Below are positions 22,692 through 33,400 of a DNA stretch of 64,000 nt, piece by piece (the first letter of the stretch is position 1; every line of letters starts with the position of its first letter). The stretch comes from Brachypterus glaber. Its lineage: Eukaryota > Arthropoda > Insecta > Coleoptera > Kateretidae. The DNA lies in assembly GCA_958510825.1 (NCBI GenBank), contig OY294045.1, forward strand, positions 8,483,916-8,547,915. Direction: 5' to 3'. The notes beneath the pieces are model-generated. The model made no database searches and was not told the origin of the DNA. It saw nothing but the letters and a program-made list of their open reading frames with translations. A program made the position numbers and the translations under genes.

Positions 22692-25266
22692 TTAGTTTCT
22701 TACAGTCAAACCAGTACTGGTTCCTGGAGCGACAGTAATTTCTCCGCTTTGTCCAGTCGTTTCACGTTGCGGACTCTGAAAATAAAAGCGTATTAAAAAT
22801 GGGTCTGAAACAAAATCCTATTTCAATCCAATAATAGGATTCCTATTACATCGGCACTTAGTGCTACTAAGAGTGCCGATGTATTGAAATCTTCGCCGAA
22901 AAGTCAAAATCTTTGACCACGTTTTTTTTTTTCACATTCCCGACGTTTTAGACCATTCTGAGTCGAAATCAGTAAAAAAAAGTTTTGCGTCCGTCCGTCT
23001 GTCTGTCTGGGTGTAAACTCTAACTCCATTTCTACATGAGATATAGACTTGCGGTATTTTGCATATTGTTTCTTATCGTATTCCGAAGAGCTGATTAGAT
23101 TTTGGGGGTAAACGATTGGGGGTAAGGGGGTAAAAATAGGGTAAAACTCCTATTTTTAGCGTTTTTTGTTTATAGTTAAGGCAATTATTATTGTATTTGG
23201 TTAATTTAGCACTTATATAAAAGATAATTTTAAATTGGTCAAAAAATGTCTGTCTGTCTGGTTGTAAACTCTCTAACTCCATTTCTACATGAGATATCGA
23301 CTTGCGGTTTTTTGCATATTGTTTCTTATCGTATTCCGAAGAGCTGATTAGATTTTGGGGGTAAACGATTGGGGGTAAGGGGGTAAAAATATGGTAAAGC
23401 TCCTATTTTTAGCGTTTTTTGTTTATAATTAAGGCAATTATTATTGTATTTGGTTAATTTAGCACTTATATAAAAGATAATTTTAAATTGGTCAAAAAAT
23501 GTTATAAACAACGTTTTCCTAAATCGCATTGTTTTCGAGATGTTGGCGTTTAAAGCAGTAAAAGGTTTTTTTAGCATATCTCACATTTTTATAACCCGAT
23601 TTCAAAAAATTATATTTTAAATAAAAGCTCTTTTTAAGCCCTATAAAAAATGTTATATACAGTTTTTTTGCTAGAATATAATGTTTTAAAGATACAGAAT
23701 TTAAAATTCTTATAAGTTTAGATAAAACAATGCATTCCTTGACTTAGTACTTTTGAATCTCGCACTTACCTTTACATGGATTTTATTCTTTAATACAGCA
23801 GCTCTTAAAATAAGCATTTTTGTTCTTCTTTGATACTCTTTACCCATCAATAAACTCTTTTCAAACGTAGTGCTTCTTTGATCTACATCTTTTGCAAATA
23901 GAATCTTGTTGTGTGAATCTATTCTAGCTTGAATCTGCCCTTCCAAAATAAGTTGCATTAACTCATCCTCTAACGCAGGGACTGTTCTGTTAAAAGCAGT
24001 GGCCATTTTATGCATATCTGCAGACAAATAGGGACTAAAATACTGAATCAATGCCCTGTTCCTGATTTGAGTGTACAGCGTATTCACATGTGGTGCAATA
24101 TACATATCCAGCAAAAGATTGTCTCTTACTTCATCTAATAATTTTAAGCAAGATGCATATTTTGATTCATAAAATTTAAAGATTATATCTCTAAGTTGGG
24201 GTTCTAATTCTAAAAATAACTTAAAAGAGCTACTAAATATCACGTTTTTTTGCAATTCATGTCTGTCAAATGTAGCCAGAGCACATAAACCTCCATACAT
24301 TGCCACATTATTGGGAGATAAAAGTTCAGGGAAATCACAATGATCTAAATTAGCTTGGAGGAAATGTTTTGCAGCTGATTTGTATTTTTTAGTAGCTAAT
24401 TCAGCTAATCCAGCAGCACATTTTAACTTTGTTAAAACTACCTGGTTTGAGTCTTTTGTTTGGCTTTCTGTGAAGTCAGGGGTTCCTTCTGCTTTTGAGA
24501 CATAACTAAGGACATGTGACCAATTTTGCAAATATACAGATACGGTAATCACATTCAAACACATATTTACAACATGTTTTCCACTTGTGCAGTAGTCTCT
24601 TGCTCTTGAATAGCATTTCAGGGCATTAGATAGGTCTCCACAGTCTAAATAATGGTCTCCTAAATCATCGTGACCTCTTCTTATACTTTCTTTAATTGAG
24701 TTGGACTTGTAATTTTTCAAATCATTATCTAACTTTTCCAACTTTAAAGCAGCTTTCTTAGATCTAGTTTCCATCCATAAATTATCAATAATGGGTATGT
24801 CTTGTGAGGTAGAGGATGCTGCTACATCAGGAACACTAAGAGATGAAGTTACGTCAGCCAATTTTTGGTGTAACACTTGGTATAAATTAACATTGTATGT
24901 TGTTATAACATAGGATATAGCTGTTTTTAAAGCTTCCAATCTCAGTGTTGGACAGTGATCTATTATGTATATAAGGCGATATAACTTGGCTAGCCCAGTG
25001 TAACTGTTGGCATAGACTTCAAGATCCAATGAAGGGTTTTCAACAATATAAGTCTCTTCTTCGTTATTATCGTTATCTTCGGGTTGAGCATCAACTTGCA
25101 TAGGTTCTACAGCATTCTGCAAATAACGCATAGTTATTTTATTATTGATTTATGAAGAAAAAGCCGTATAAATATGAAAAATTTAGATATGTTTGTGACA
25201 GTTGACAGCAAAATATGATAAATGTTGTATTATCACGTTCTAAAGAATTTTAATTACCTGGGCCAT
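22692..25266 (-). CDS. CSN1: COP9 signalosome complex subunit 1, three exons
   Basis: Exons 25258-25266 (MAQ only), 23770-25116 and 22692-22775 join in phase 0 to 479 residues. CSN1 (GPS1) is a scaffold subunit of the COP9 signalosome, which removes NEDD8 from cullins in nucleus and cytoplasm. The protein opens [14 protein letters not shown], like the GAVEPMQID start of the fly protein. A conserved [20 protein letters not shown] block, TPR-like helices ([20 protein letters not shown]) and a C-terminal PCI winged-helix part (near [18 protein letters not shown]) follow. The last exon gives [13 protein letters not shown], which lines up with the vertebrate SPPRE tail. The ATG in the open frame at 25131 reads MRYLQ before NAVEPM, but a TTTGCAG acceptor and the upstream ATGGCCCAG exon give the better N-terminus. 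Intron 2 holds the family R repeats. Confidence 0.94.
22848..23708 (+). repeat. Interspersed repeat, family R, copy 2, with internal 252-bp tandem duplication
   Basis: Begins with the hairpin ACATCGGCAC ... GTGCCGATGT and continues as in the other R copies. The segment from TCTGTCTGTCTG at about 22998 to the AATTGGTCAAAAAATG end is present twice in a row (about 22998-23249 and 23250-23502). Short open frames in both units are chance. CSN1 intron 2. Confidence 0.8.
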
Positions 25267-25627
25267 ATTAACCGGTATCTGCAAGGGCATTAGAACATAA
25301 AATCACTTTTTAAAACTATTTTCTATTTTTAATATGCAATTTTTTTGACATTATTATGAATAACACCAACTTTTTAATTATTTTTATGTTGGTTATACTG
25401 CAATTTTGACATTGTGGCTGAGGTTACGGATAGAGGTGTGCGCGTGCGTAAATCAGCTTCCGTTAACGCACGACGGAGATAAACAACGATTTTTTGTCAC
25501 TAAAGTTTTGTGCGCATTTCTCGACTACACGTGTTTTTTTTCTGCTCCTCCGTGAAGCGAAAAATCGCCGAGAGGTTGCAATAATACGTAATTTTATTCA
25601 ATTTAAAGATTTTACAACTGAATTAAA
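25267..25627. promoter_or_regulatory. Shared upstream region of CSN1 (-) and SNU13 (+)
   Basis: Start codons are 361 bp apart and diverge, so one short stretch must serve both genes. It is less AT-rich than the surroundings near 25430-25575 and contains GCACGACGGAG, ACACGTG and CTCCTCCGTG words. No TATA box is evident. Function is inferred from position only. Confidence 0.5.
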
Positions 25628-26105
25628 ATGGTAAGCTGAAAATTATTTCTTTAATCTTAGTTTTAAGAAAAACGTGGTATAAGTGAGGTTATGTCTGTTT
25701 ATTTACGCATTGTTTATCTTGCAGGCTGAAGAAGTTAACCCAAAGGCTTACCCATTAGCTGAAGCTACTCTAACAACCAAAATCCTCAACTTGGTTCAAC
25801 AAGCTATGAACTACAAGCAACTCAGAAAGGGAGCCAATGAAGTAACGAAAACCTTGAACAGAGGTATCGCAGAGTTCATTGTAATGGCCGCCGATGCTGA
25901 ACCATTAGAAATTTTGTTGCATTTACCACTACTGTGCGAAGATAAGAATGTTCCTTATGTATTTGTCCGCTCTAAGCAAGCTTTAGGCAGAGCCTGTGGG
26001 GTATCACGATCTGTAATTGCTTGCAGTGTTACGATTAATGAAGGGTCTCAGTTGAAACCCCAAATTCAAACCATTCAACAAGAAATTGAACGTTTATTAG
26101 TTTAA
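25628..26105 (+). CDS. SNU13: NHP2-like protein 1 / SNU13 (15.5K), two exons
   Basis: Exon 1 contributes only the ATG (25628-25630, followed by GTAAGC). Exon 2 runs 25725-26105 after a TTGCAG acceptor and joins in phase 0 to 127 residues; the human protein has 128. SNU13 binds the kink-turn in U4 snRNA and in box C/D snoRNAs, and nucleates both the U4/U6.U5 tri-snRNP and snoRNP assembly in the nucleus. The L7Ae fold is intact: the RNA-contact segment [19 protein letters not shown] (about residues 30-48), [19 protein letters not shown], and the [14 protein letters not shown] loop. The open frame 5' of exon 2 would add [14 protein letters not shown], which is intron sequence. The one-codon first exon is typical of this gene in animals. 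Confidence 0.97.
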
Positions 26106-26155
26106 GTATTAAAATACAAAGTACAAATTTTATAATTTTGAGTTAATACTTTATA

Positions 26156-26161
26156 AATAAA
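26156..26161 (+). terminator. Poly(A) signal of SNU13
   Basis: AATAAA about 50 nt after the SNU13 stop. Confidence 0.6.
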
Positions 26162-26189
26162 AGTATGTTTTTTATTAAATAATATTTTC

Positions 26190-26830
26190 TTATAGTATTA
26201 AATAACAAGCTGAGATATGTAATGCTACGCATTCCATTATACATATAGTATTCACAACTTAAAAAAAAAATAAAAAAATAACATACATTTTTTTTTTGTT
26301 TATTCAAAGGACAAAAAAATTTTGAAAGTTTTCAAAAAAAAATTTCGTGATAACAGCGCCTGCGTTAGAATAATATACGGTAGTTGCGAATTTCCCAAAA
26401 TCGTCAAAAAACGCCCTAGACAAAAAATTCTTGGATACAAATGTGTTTCATGAAAAAATAAACTTTGAAAATGTCCATCCTATGTCACGATTTTTGTAGA
26501 CTGATAAAAAATCAAGTTCTATGAGGGGAAGATCCCCATTGTTTTTCAAAGTAATCCCCCCAAAAACAAAAAAGTTTTGGGGGGTTAAACTTTTTTAAAA
26601 AATAAACTATCATTTTCAAAAAAAAAAAAATTATTAATTTTTTTCGTTTTTCGCAAAAAGAATTTAAAATAAAAATTGAAAATTTTTAAAAAAGTTATTT
26701 TCATTTTTTTTTATTGTTTCGTTTTTTATCTTTTTTTATTTTTTTTATATTTGGGAAAATGCAATATACCATTTACTGTGAATAATATATAATGGAATAT
26801 CTACACGGCTTGTTAATACCTAATTTCGTT
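26190..26830. repeat. Inverted-repeat element between SNU13 and ALG1
   Basis: The left part, GATATGTAATGCTACGCATTCC at 26213-26234, is matched inverted and more loosely at 26775-26825. The inside has long A/T runs, a CCCCCCAAAAACAAAAAAG block and sequence shared in reverse with 33950-34490. The same terminal word recurs at 45573-45594. Non-coding. Confidence 0.6.
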
Positions 26831-26911
26831 TTCTGAATAGATATTAAAAAAATCCCTGGTAATAAATATAAATTATATTTAGTTTGCTCTCATAAGTTAT
26901 AATAAGTCTTA

Positions 26912-26917
26912 TTTATT
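26912..26917 (-). terminator. Poly(A) signal of ALG1
   Basis: TTTATT on +, AATAAA on the gene strand, about 50 nt after the ALG1 stop. Confidence 0.55.
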
Positions 26918-26965
26918 CATAAATATTGTGTTTAAAAGTACTTTTTATACATATTTATATAAAAG

Positions 26966-29882
26966 TTATTTAAAATATGATGAAGCCATCATTTCCCAGT
27001 TTTCATCCCATCTGAGCTGTTGAAATGATTTTATTTCATTTTTGAACTTTTCTACAATATCTACTTGTTTTTTATTATTTCCAAAATTTTCAAACCAAGT
27101 CAAAAGTTGTGAAGATAATTCTTCTGAAGTTTTAAATGTATAACTGTTTTTCTCATGTTGAACCAACTCATTCAGGCTAAAAAAAAATTGCAAATTACTA
27201 AGAATAAAAAAAATATTGCTGCAAAATTTCTAAAAAGAAAAAATATATCTTTGGCTTGGTTCTAAAAAATATCCCTGTACAAAAAAACAAGTAGAGACCA
27301 AACCCAAATAAAAAAAAACCTCACAATTTTTTTTTAATTACATTGGCACTTAGTGCTACTAAGAGTGCCGATGTATTGAAATCTTCGCCGAAAAGTCAAA
27401 ATCTTTGACCACGTTTTTTTCACATTTCTCGACGTTTTAGACCATTCTGAGTCGAAATCAGTAAAAAAAATTTTTGCGTCCGTCTGTCTGTCTGGGTGTA
27501 AACTCTAACTCCATTTCTACATGAGATATCGACTTGCGGTTTGGATTAGATTTTGGGGGTAAACGATTGGGGGTAGGGGAGTAAAACTCCTATTTTCAGC
27601 GTTTTTTGTTTATAATTAAGGCAATTATTATTGTATTTGGTTTGGGCTTTAGCAGTCATATAAAAGATAATTTTAAATTGGTCAAAAAATGTTATAAACA
27701 ACATTTTCCTAAAACGCATTGTTTTCGAGATATTGGCGTTTAAAGCAGTAAAAGGTTTTTTAGCATATCTCACATATTTATAACCCGATTTCAAAAAATT
27801 ATATTTCAAATAAAAGCTCTTTTTAAGCCCTATAAAAAATGTTATATACAGTTTTTTGCTAGAATATAATGTTTTAAAGATACAGAATTTAAAATCAAAC
27901 AAAACACCTAGTTTGAAATTTGCAAACTAGATGGCTCTAGAGTACAATAGTGCCGATTTTTGACAGGGTGCTTGCAACGTTTCATCTGGTTTTCTTTTTG
28001 CGGAAAACCGCAGAGGAATTCAGGTGTACAAATTGGAGGTAATCTGGAGGAAATCTTTGAAGTACAAAATTTTATCAGTGGTTTACCCCTCTCGAAAAAC
28101 GAACAATTTTTGTAAAACACTTTTTTTCAAGAAAAAAAATCTTAAAAAGCTTTAAAAATTTTACAATCAATAAAAAAAAATCTTTTTTGAAAAACGAAAA
28201 ATTCAAAAAAATGAAAAAAACCTTAAAAAATAATTCAAAAACTTTTTTTTTATTTCCTTTAAGCGCTACGCGCTCTTAGTAGTATAATACCGGCGAATCG
28301 TGATATCTTACCATTTAAAATCAAAGGCACATACAGGCAACCCAGACCCGAACATATCCACAACCTTCATGGGCAAATCCAGCCCACTGGAACTCGTATG
28401 CAAACACACTCCCAAATCTGCTGAAGCCAAAATTAAAGGGTAATCCTCGGATTCCAACCAGGGTGTGATTACAGTGACATGGGTCCAGTTTTGTCCTGCT
28501 ATTTTACTGCAGTAATAGTCCTTTAAATGTCCTTTGCCTGTTATTATGCAGATTAAATCGGGAAGGTTTCTTGAATTTCCTGAATTATGATGATCCTCAA
28601 ATTCTAAAATTTTTCAGAAAAAAAAACTGTTTACAAAAGAAGATTAAAAATTAAATTCTTATTAGGTAGTTTTTTTTTTAGAAAAAAATCAACCAAAAAA
28701 TCCAAAATGATTTTTTTTTTTAATTTTTACAATGAAAACTTTTGTCCTATAAGACAAAAATAAATGACCAATATTATGTGAGCATATCGACCAACATTTT
28801 TTTTAATCAGATTTTTTGCATTTACAAACATTGCCAAATTCTTGGCGCAGACGCTGTGAATAGAGAAGCGTAAAAAAAAATAAATATTGGTGAGGGTCAA
28901 CACATATTTTTAACATTTTTCGTTTTTTGAAGACATTTTCTAAAAAAATATTTTTGAATTTTTTTTCCACAAAAAAAATTGAGAAATTAAAGGTTTTTAT
29001 ATTTTTATACTTACCTATGAACAATAGGGACAAGTATTTTTTTTTGCTAGCACCATTATTTTAGAGGCTTTAGAATTGCAAAAATTTACCTTGTAATGAT
29101 AAAAACAGTACAGAAAAATCCTCATCTTCAGTCCAACTTGTACTTGATACCAGCAATCCAGGTCTATTTCTTTTCAATTTAACTTCACCATCAATATTTT
29201 CTGTAAAAACTGTGCAGTCCTCATTGCTATCCTCCATTAACTGAGGATACTTTTTACCCATTTTCTTTATAAACTCATGTTTTTCTTCTAGGGTAATTGA
29301 ATGAAATATCTTGGGTGGTTTATCATACAATGTACTAGCTTCAATATTCCAGTTTTGCTTTAAATCAGCCTTCATAGCTTTAGTCACGCAAAAACTATGA
29401 TCAGCCTTTTGTCCAATGTAATTTTCAACTTTTTTGGTTATCCGAACCAATGGATGTGTTGGTTTTAAGTTTAAGGCCATTATTGTGTGTGCATAGTTAT
29501 GCCAGTCTATTATAAATTTAGCTCTAGTTAATCTGCTGAATATGTAACATATTATAAGGCTTGGAATTGCTGGGGGGTTTTGTACGATGAGATAATCAGG
29601 TTTCCGACAAATACATAGTAAAAATAATAAATTCACTGCTTGCCATATAGTTTTAAATGCATAGTTTACAAGTTTTATAGATAGTTGTGGGCAAGGAACC
29701 ATAAAGTGGTAAAACAATAAGGGGGTTTTCTTCACCTCATCCATGGGTTCTGAGTCACCATATCCGATGATATCAACCTTATGGCCCATATGAGCTAATG
29801 ATAGTGAATGATATTGCATTCTAGGGCTACGCCCTATATCACCCAACACTACAACACAAACATTTTTACTTTTTTCCTGCAT
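26966..29882 (-). CDS. ALG1: Chitobiosyldiphosphodolichol beta-mannosyltransferase, three exons
   Basis: Exons 29090-29882, 28312-28603 and 26966-27176 join in phase to 431 residues (human 464). ALG1 adds the first mannose to GlcNAc2-PP-dolichol on the cytosolic face of the ER, starting the N-glycan core. GT-B/GT33 signatures are clear: [10 protein letters not shown] (residues 13-22), [42 protein letters not shown], and the donor-binding block [18 protein letters not shown], then QLRWDENW near the C-terminus. The start is the first ATG; an in-frame TAG lies 27 nt upstream, so this exon cannot extend further. The N-terminal membrane anchor present in yeast and human ALG1 is therefore absent from the visible model, unless an upstream exon is spliced in. 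Intron 2 carries a family R repeat. Confidence 0.94.
27340..27990 (+). repeat. Interspersed repeat, family R, copy 3
   Basis: Begins with the hairpin variant ACATTGGCAC ... GTGCCGATGT, then shares GACAGTCTGTCTGGGTG-type, ATTTTGGGGGTAAACGATTG and GCAGTAAAAGGTTTTTTAGC blocks with other copies. The far end (CACCTAGTTTGAAATTTGCA to CAACGTTTCATCTGG) matches 33427-33512. ALG1 intron 2. Confidence 0.75.
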
Positions 29883-30499
29883 TTTATGTGGTTTTACCCA
29901 GAAACACTACAAAACGTCAACATATCAACAAGTTTGACGTTTTCACATAACCTAATTTTTACTAAAAAAAAGCTATTGAGATTATTTTTTTACTATAAAA
30001 AATCTAAATAAATATTATTAAGTATGTCTTTTGACTTTTGGTACAAATAAAACTCTACATTTTTCCTTAGTTTAAGGCTCTTTTTGATTAAACATTATAA
30101 CGCGCGGGAAAACTTAAAAATATTAATTTTCTCCATTCCTGTTTTATAGAGTCTAGAACGTTCAGAATAATTAATTTATTAGTTAATTTATAAGATAATT
30201 CTAAAAATAGAGCAGTTTTTTTCTTATAAATAAAAATAAAAAATTTAAAATCAAAAATAGTTTAGTAAAATTTTGATTTGTTACGTTGGTAGAGCGTAGT
30301 TTTCTGGGGAATTTCGTTAAAAAAATAGAAAAAAATAAAATTGACAGATGCACGTAAATTATTTGCCAGTGAGTAAATTTTGTAATAATTATCGTTTAAA
30401 AGTCAATATTTGCTGTAATATCTTGAGTTTACTTTCGTAATTTTATAACTTTTATTTTAGAACGTGTGTGAGTCTTATTTTTGGATCGGTATGTAAGTG
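29883..30499. promoter_or_regulatory. Shared upstream region of ALG1 (-) and SMG1 (+)
   Basis: Divergent start codons 617 bp apart. A GCGCGGGAAAA word at 30103-30113 is the complement of the E2F-type TTTTCCCGCGC sequence. The rest is AT-rich. Shared control is inferred from position. Confidence 0.4.
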
Positions 30500-33400
30500 A
30501 TGATATCAAATAATTCAACTTCATACAAGCATAAAGCTTCAAAAAATCACGACTATGATTACAACCAGTCGGATTACGATAACAGCAGTATTGATGGTGA
30601 CCTAGGAGACTCCAATTTATACCAGCCTTATGGCCGGGATGGAAGAGGAAGAGGCTCAGGCAGAGGCCGGTCAGAGTTTCGACCCACTGGAAGAATTAAT
30701 GATCGGAGAGGTGGTTTTAGAGGAAGAGGAGGGAATTCTAGTAGAAGAGGTGATAGAGACTTCTCCGACAACTTCTTTCAAGTGAGAAAATATGATTCTC
30801 GAAATTCTGAAACTGTTGGTAAGTTGAAATTTAATATTTTTGCTTTATAAACAAAATTTAAATGTTATTAAGTAACATTAAAAAATAGGCATAAATGTGA
30901 AAATAGAGTTTTTTTTATAATTTTTGACTTTAAAATTATTCTTTATTTTTATGCCCCTTTGGAAGACATTAATTTAACATTTTATAAATAATGATATATA
31001 AATCACACATACACACTAAACTAGAAATTAGCAGATATTTTGTAACCTAAAGTTATTTTAATTAATTTTTATTTATTTCAAGGTTAATAGGTACATATTT
31101 TTTTCAAAAATATAATTATAGGTAATTATGCATAAGAAAAGCAATATAAATTAAAAATACAAAAATAAATTTATGTTTTAAAAATAAAATAGAAAGATAG
31201 TGATTGTACCAAATTTAATCTTTAATGCCATAACCCAGATACAACAACCATTTTTTTTTGTGGTATTTTCAGTCTAAATATTTTTTTTTTCTTCAAGGAA
31301 AAGTCACGCTTTTAAGGGATTTTAATCAAAATTTTAATGATGCAAGTCGAATGTACATTAAAAACTAAGAAAAAAACTCATATACAGGTACTTCCAAAAA
31401 TCAATCCTAATGGAGCTATGGTCTCCTAAATATGCACCATTAGCTCTAAAAGCGTTTTTTTGACCTACATGTATGGAAACTTTTTTTCTTAGTTTTTGAT
31501 GTAGAATAACATTGCATCATTAAAATTTTGGTTTTCGACATTTTAGTATTTAATTTTTCGTCCTCGAACCGTGAAATTTCACCTTCAAATGAACTTTTCT
31601 CGAAAACGGTTAATCCTACAGTATTACAACAAGAGTACCTTTTTATGTATTTTCACCTGAGGAATCATATTTCAAAAATAAAATTGCAAAAAAGTTACAC
31701 AGAAAAAGTTTGGGACAAAAAACTGATAAGGCCCCCCCGTTTCGCACACCCCTGGTTTAAATAAGTACGTGAAAATGACATACAAAGATGGGCCTTATTA
31801 GGATTAATTCACGTGCAAAACCTCGTTAACATATCTCAAAGGGTTCCTGAGTTATTAAATAAAAACCGATTTTTCTAGCCAATTTCAAAGGGGCGTAGCT
31901 CCCGTATGACGCATTTTTAGACATACGTTTATAGGAACTTTTTGTCATATTTTATCATGTAGAATCACCTGTTAAAATTTCCTACGCTATTTCAAATACA
32001 CCCTGTATAAAAACTTTTATTGGCTGAGCATTAGGGATTCCAATCCCGAAATTCGGCATCCCAAAATTTCGGGATAGGTAACTTGAAGATTCTTTCAGGG
32101 GTGGGGATCCCCTGAAAGTTATCCCGATTATTTTTATTATTATTATTATAGTTGGCAATAGTAAGAGTTTCTAGTATTGCTTTGAGTTCACATGTAGGTC
32201 GTACAGTTCTATCACAGTATAGATTTTATCACATTTCACAGTTATTACAGTTAATATCACTAGAGAAAAAAGGTTATCACAAAGTGTAGTGGACAAAGCT
32301 AGTATTCCATGAAATTATTTCTCTATCCAGTCTGTTTTAAATAGGTTCACTGAAGTTGCATTCACAGTGTCCTCACTCAACCTGTTCCAATGGTAAGTAG
32401 TAGTAAGGGTGGGGAGGCTATAAGCCAGGCAACTAGGCCATTATGGCCCTTTTTGCCAGCCCCGAGCCACACATCTACCCTACTCCCTGCCTAAACCTGC
32501 CGGACCTTCTTATAAAGGTCGCGATATCTGTCCAGGCAAGGGTACGCAACTCCTCTCTTCGGAGAGTTGCCACTCCGAAGATCTCCTGTCGTATTCTGCC
32601 GAACCGATCGCATTGTCCTAGGAAATGGAAGGGCGATTCTTCGTCTATCCCGCAACCCGAACAGACGGGGTCGTTACCGACCTTCATCTTGAACAGGTGC
32701 CTTCCTAGTCCACAGTGACCCGTGAGGATCCCCAATGGTAAACTACATGATTAGTAAAAAGTTTCTCTGAAGTAACTTATCACATTTTTCTTCCAAGACT
32801 TTTATTGTGACCTCTGAGTTCTTGGTGTATTTGAGGAAATTGGAAAACATCCAGGTTACACTTATAAAAACCATTAACAATCTTAAACGTTTCAATCAAA
32901 TCGTCGCGCAGGCGGGTTTCATAGGACAGGTCTTTGAGAATGGTTGGTATTTTCGTTATTCTTCTTTGCACTTTCTCCAGAATATCTCCATTTCTACATG
33001 AGATATCGACTTGCGGTTTTTTGCATATTGTTTCTTATCGTATTCTGAAGAGCTGATTAGATTTTGGCGGTAAACGATTAGGGGTAAGGGGGTAAAAGTA
33101 GGGTAAAAGACCTATTTTTAGCGTTTTTTGTTTATAATTAAGGCAATTATTATGGTATTTGGTTAATGTAGCACTTATATAAAAGACAATTTTAAATTGG
33201 TCAAAAAATGTTATAAACAACGAAAACGTTGTTTATAACGCATAGTTTACGAGATATTGGCGTTTAAAGCAGTAAAAGGTTTTTTTAGTATATCTCACAT
33301 ATTTATAACCCGATTTCAGAAAATTATATTTTAAATAATCTTTTTAAGCCCTATAAAAAATGTTATATACAGTTTTTTTTCTAGAATATAATGTTTTAAA

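Noticed and set aside
23073..23577. Two similar frames of 69 and 83 codons on the minus strand
   Set aside because: Their similarity comes from the 252-bp tandem duplication of family R, and the same sequence is disrupted in the other copies.
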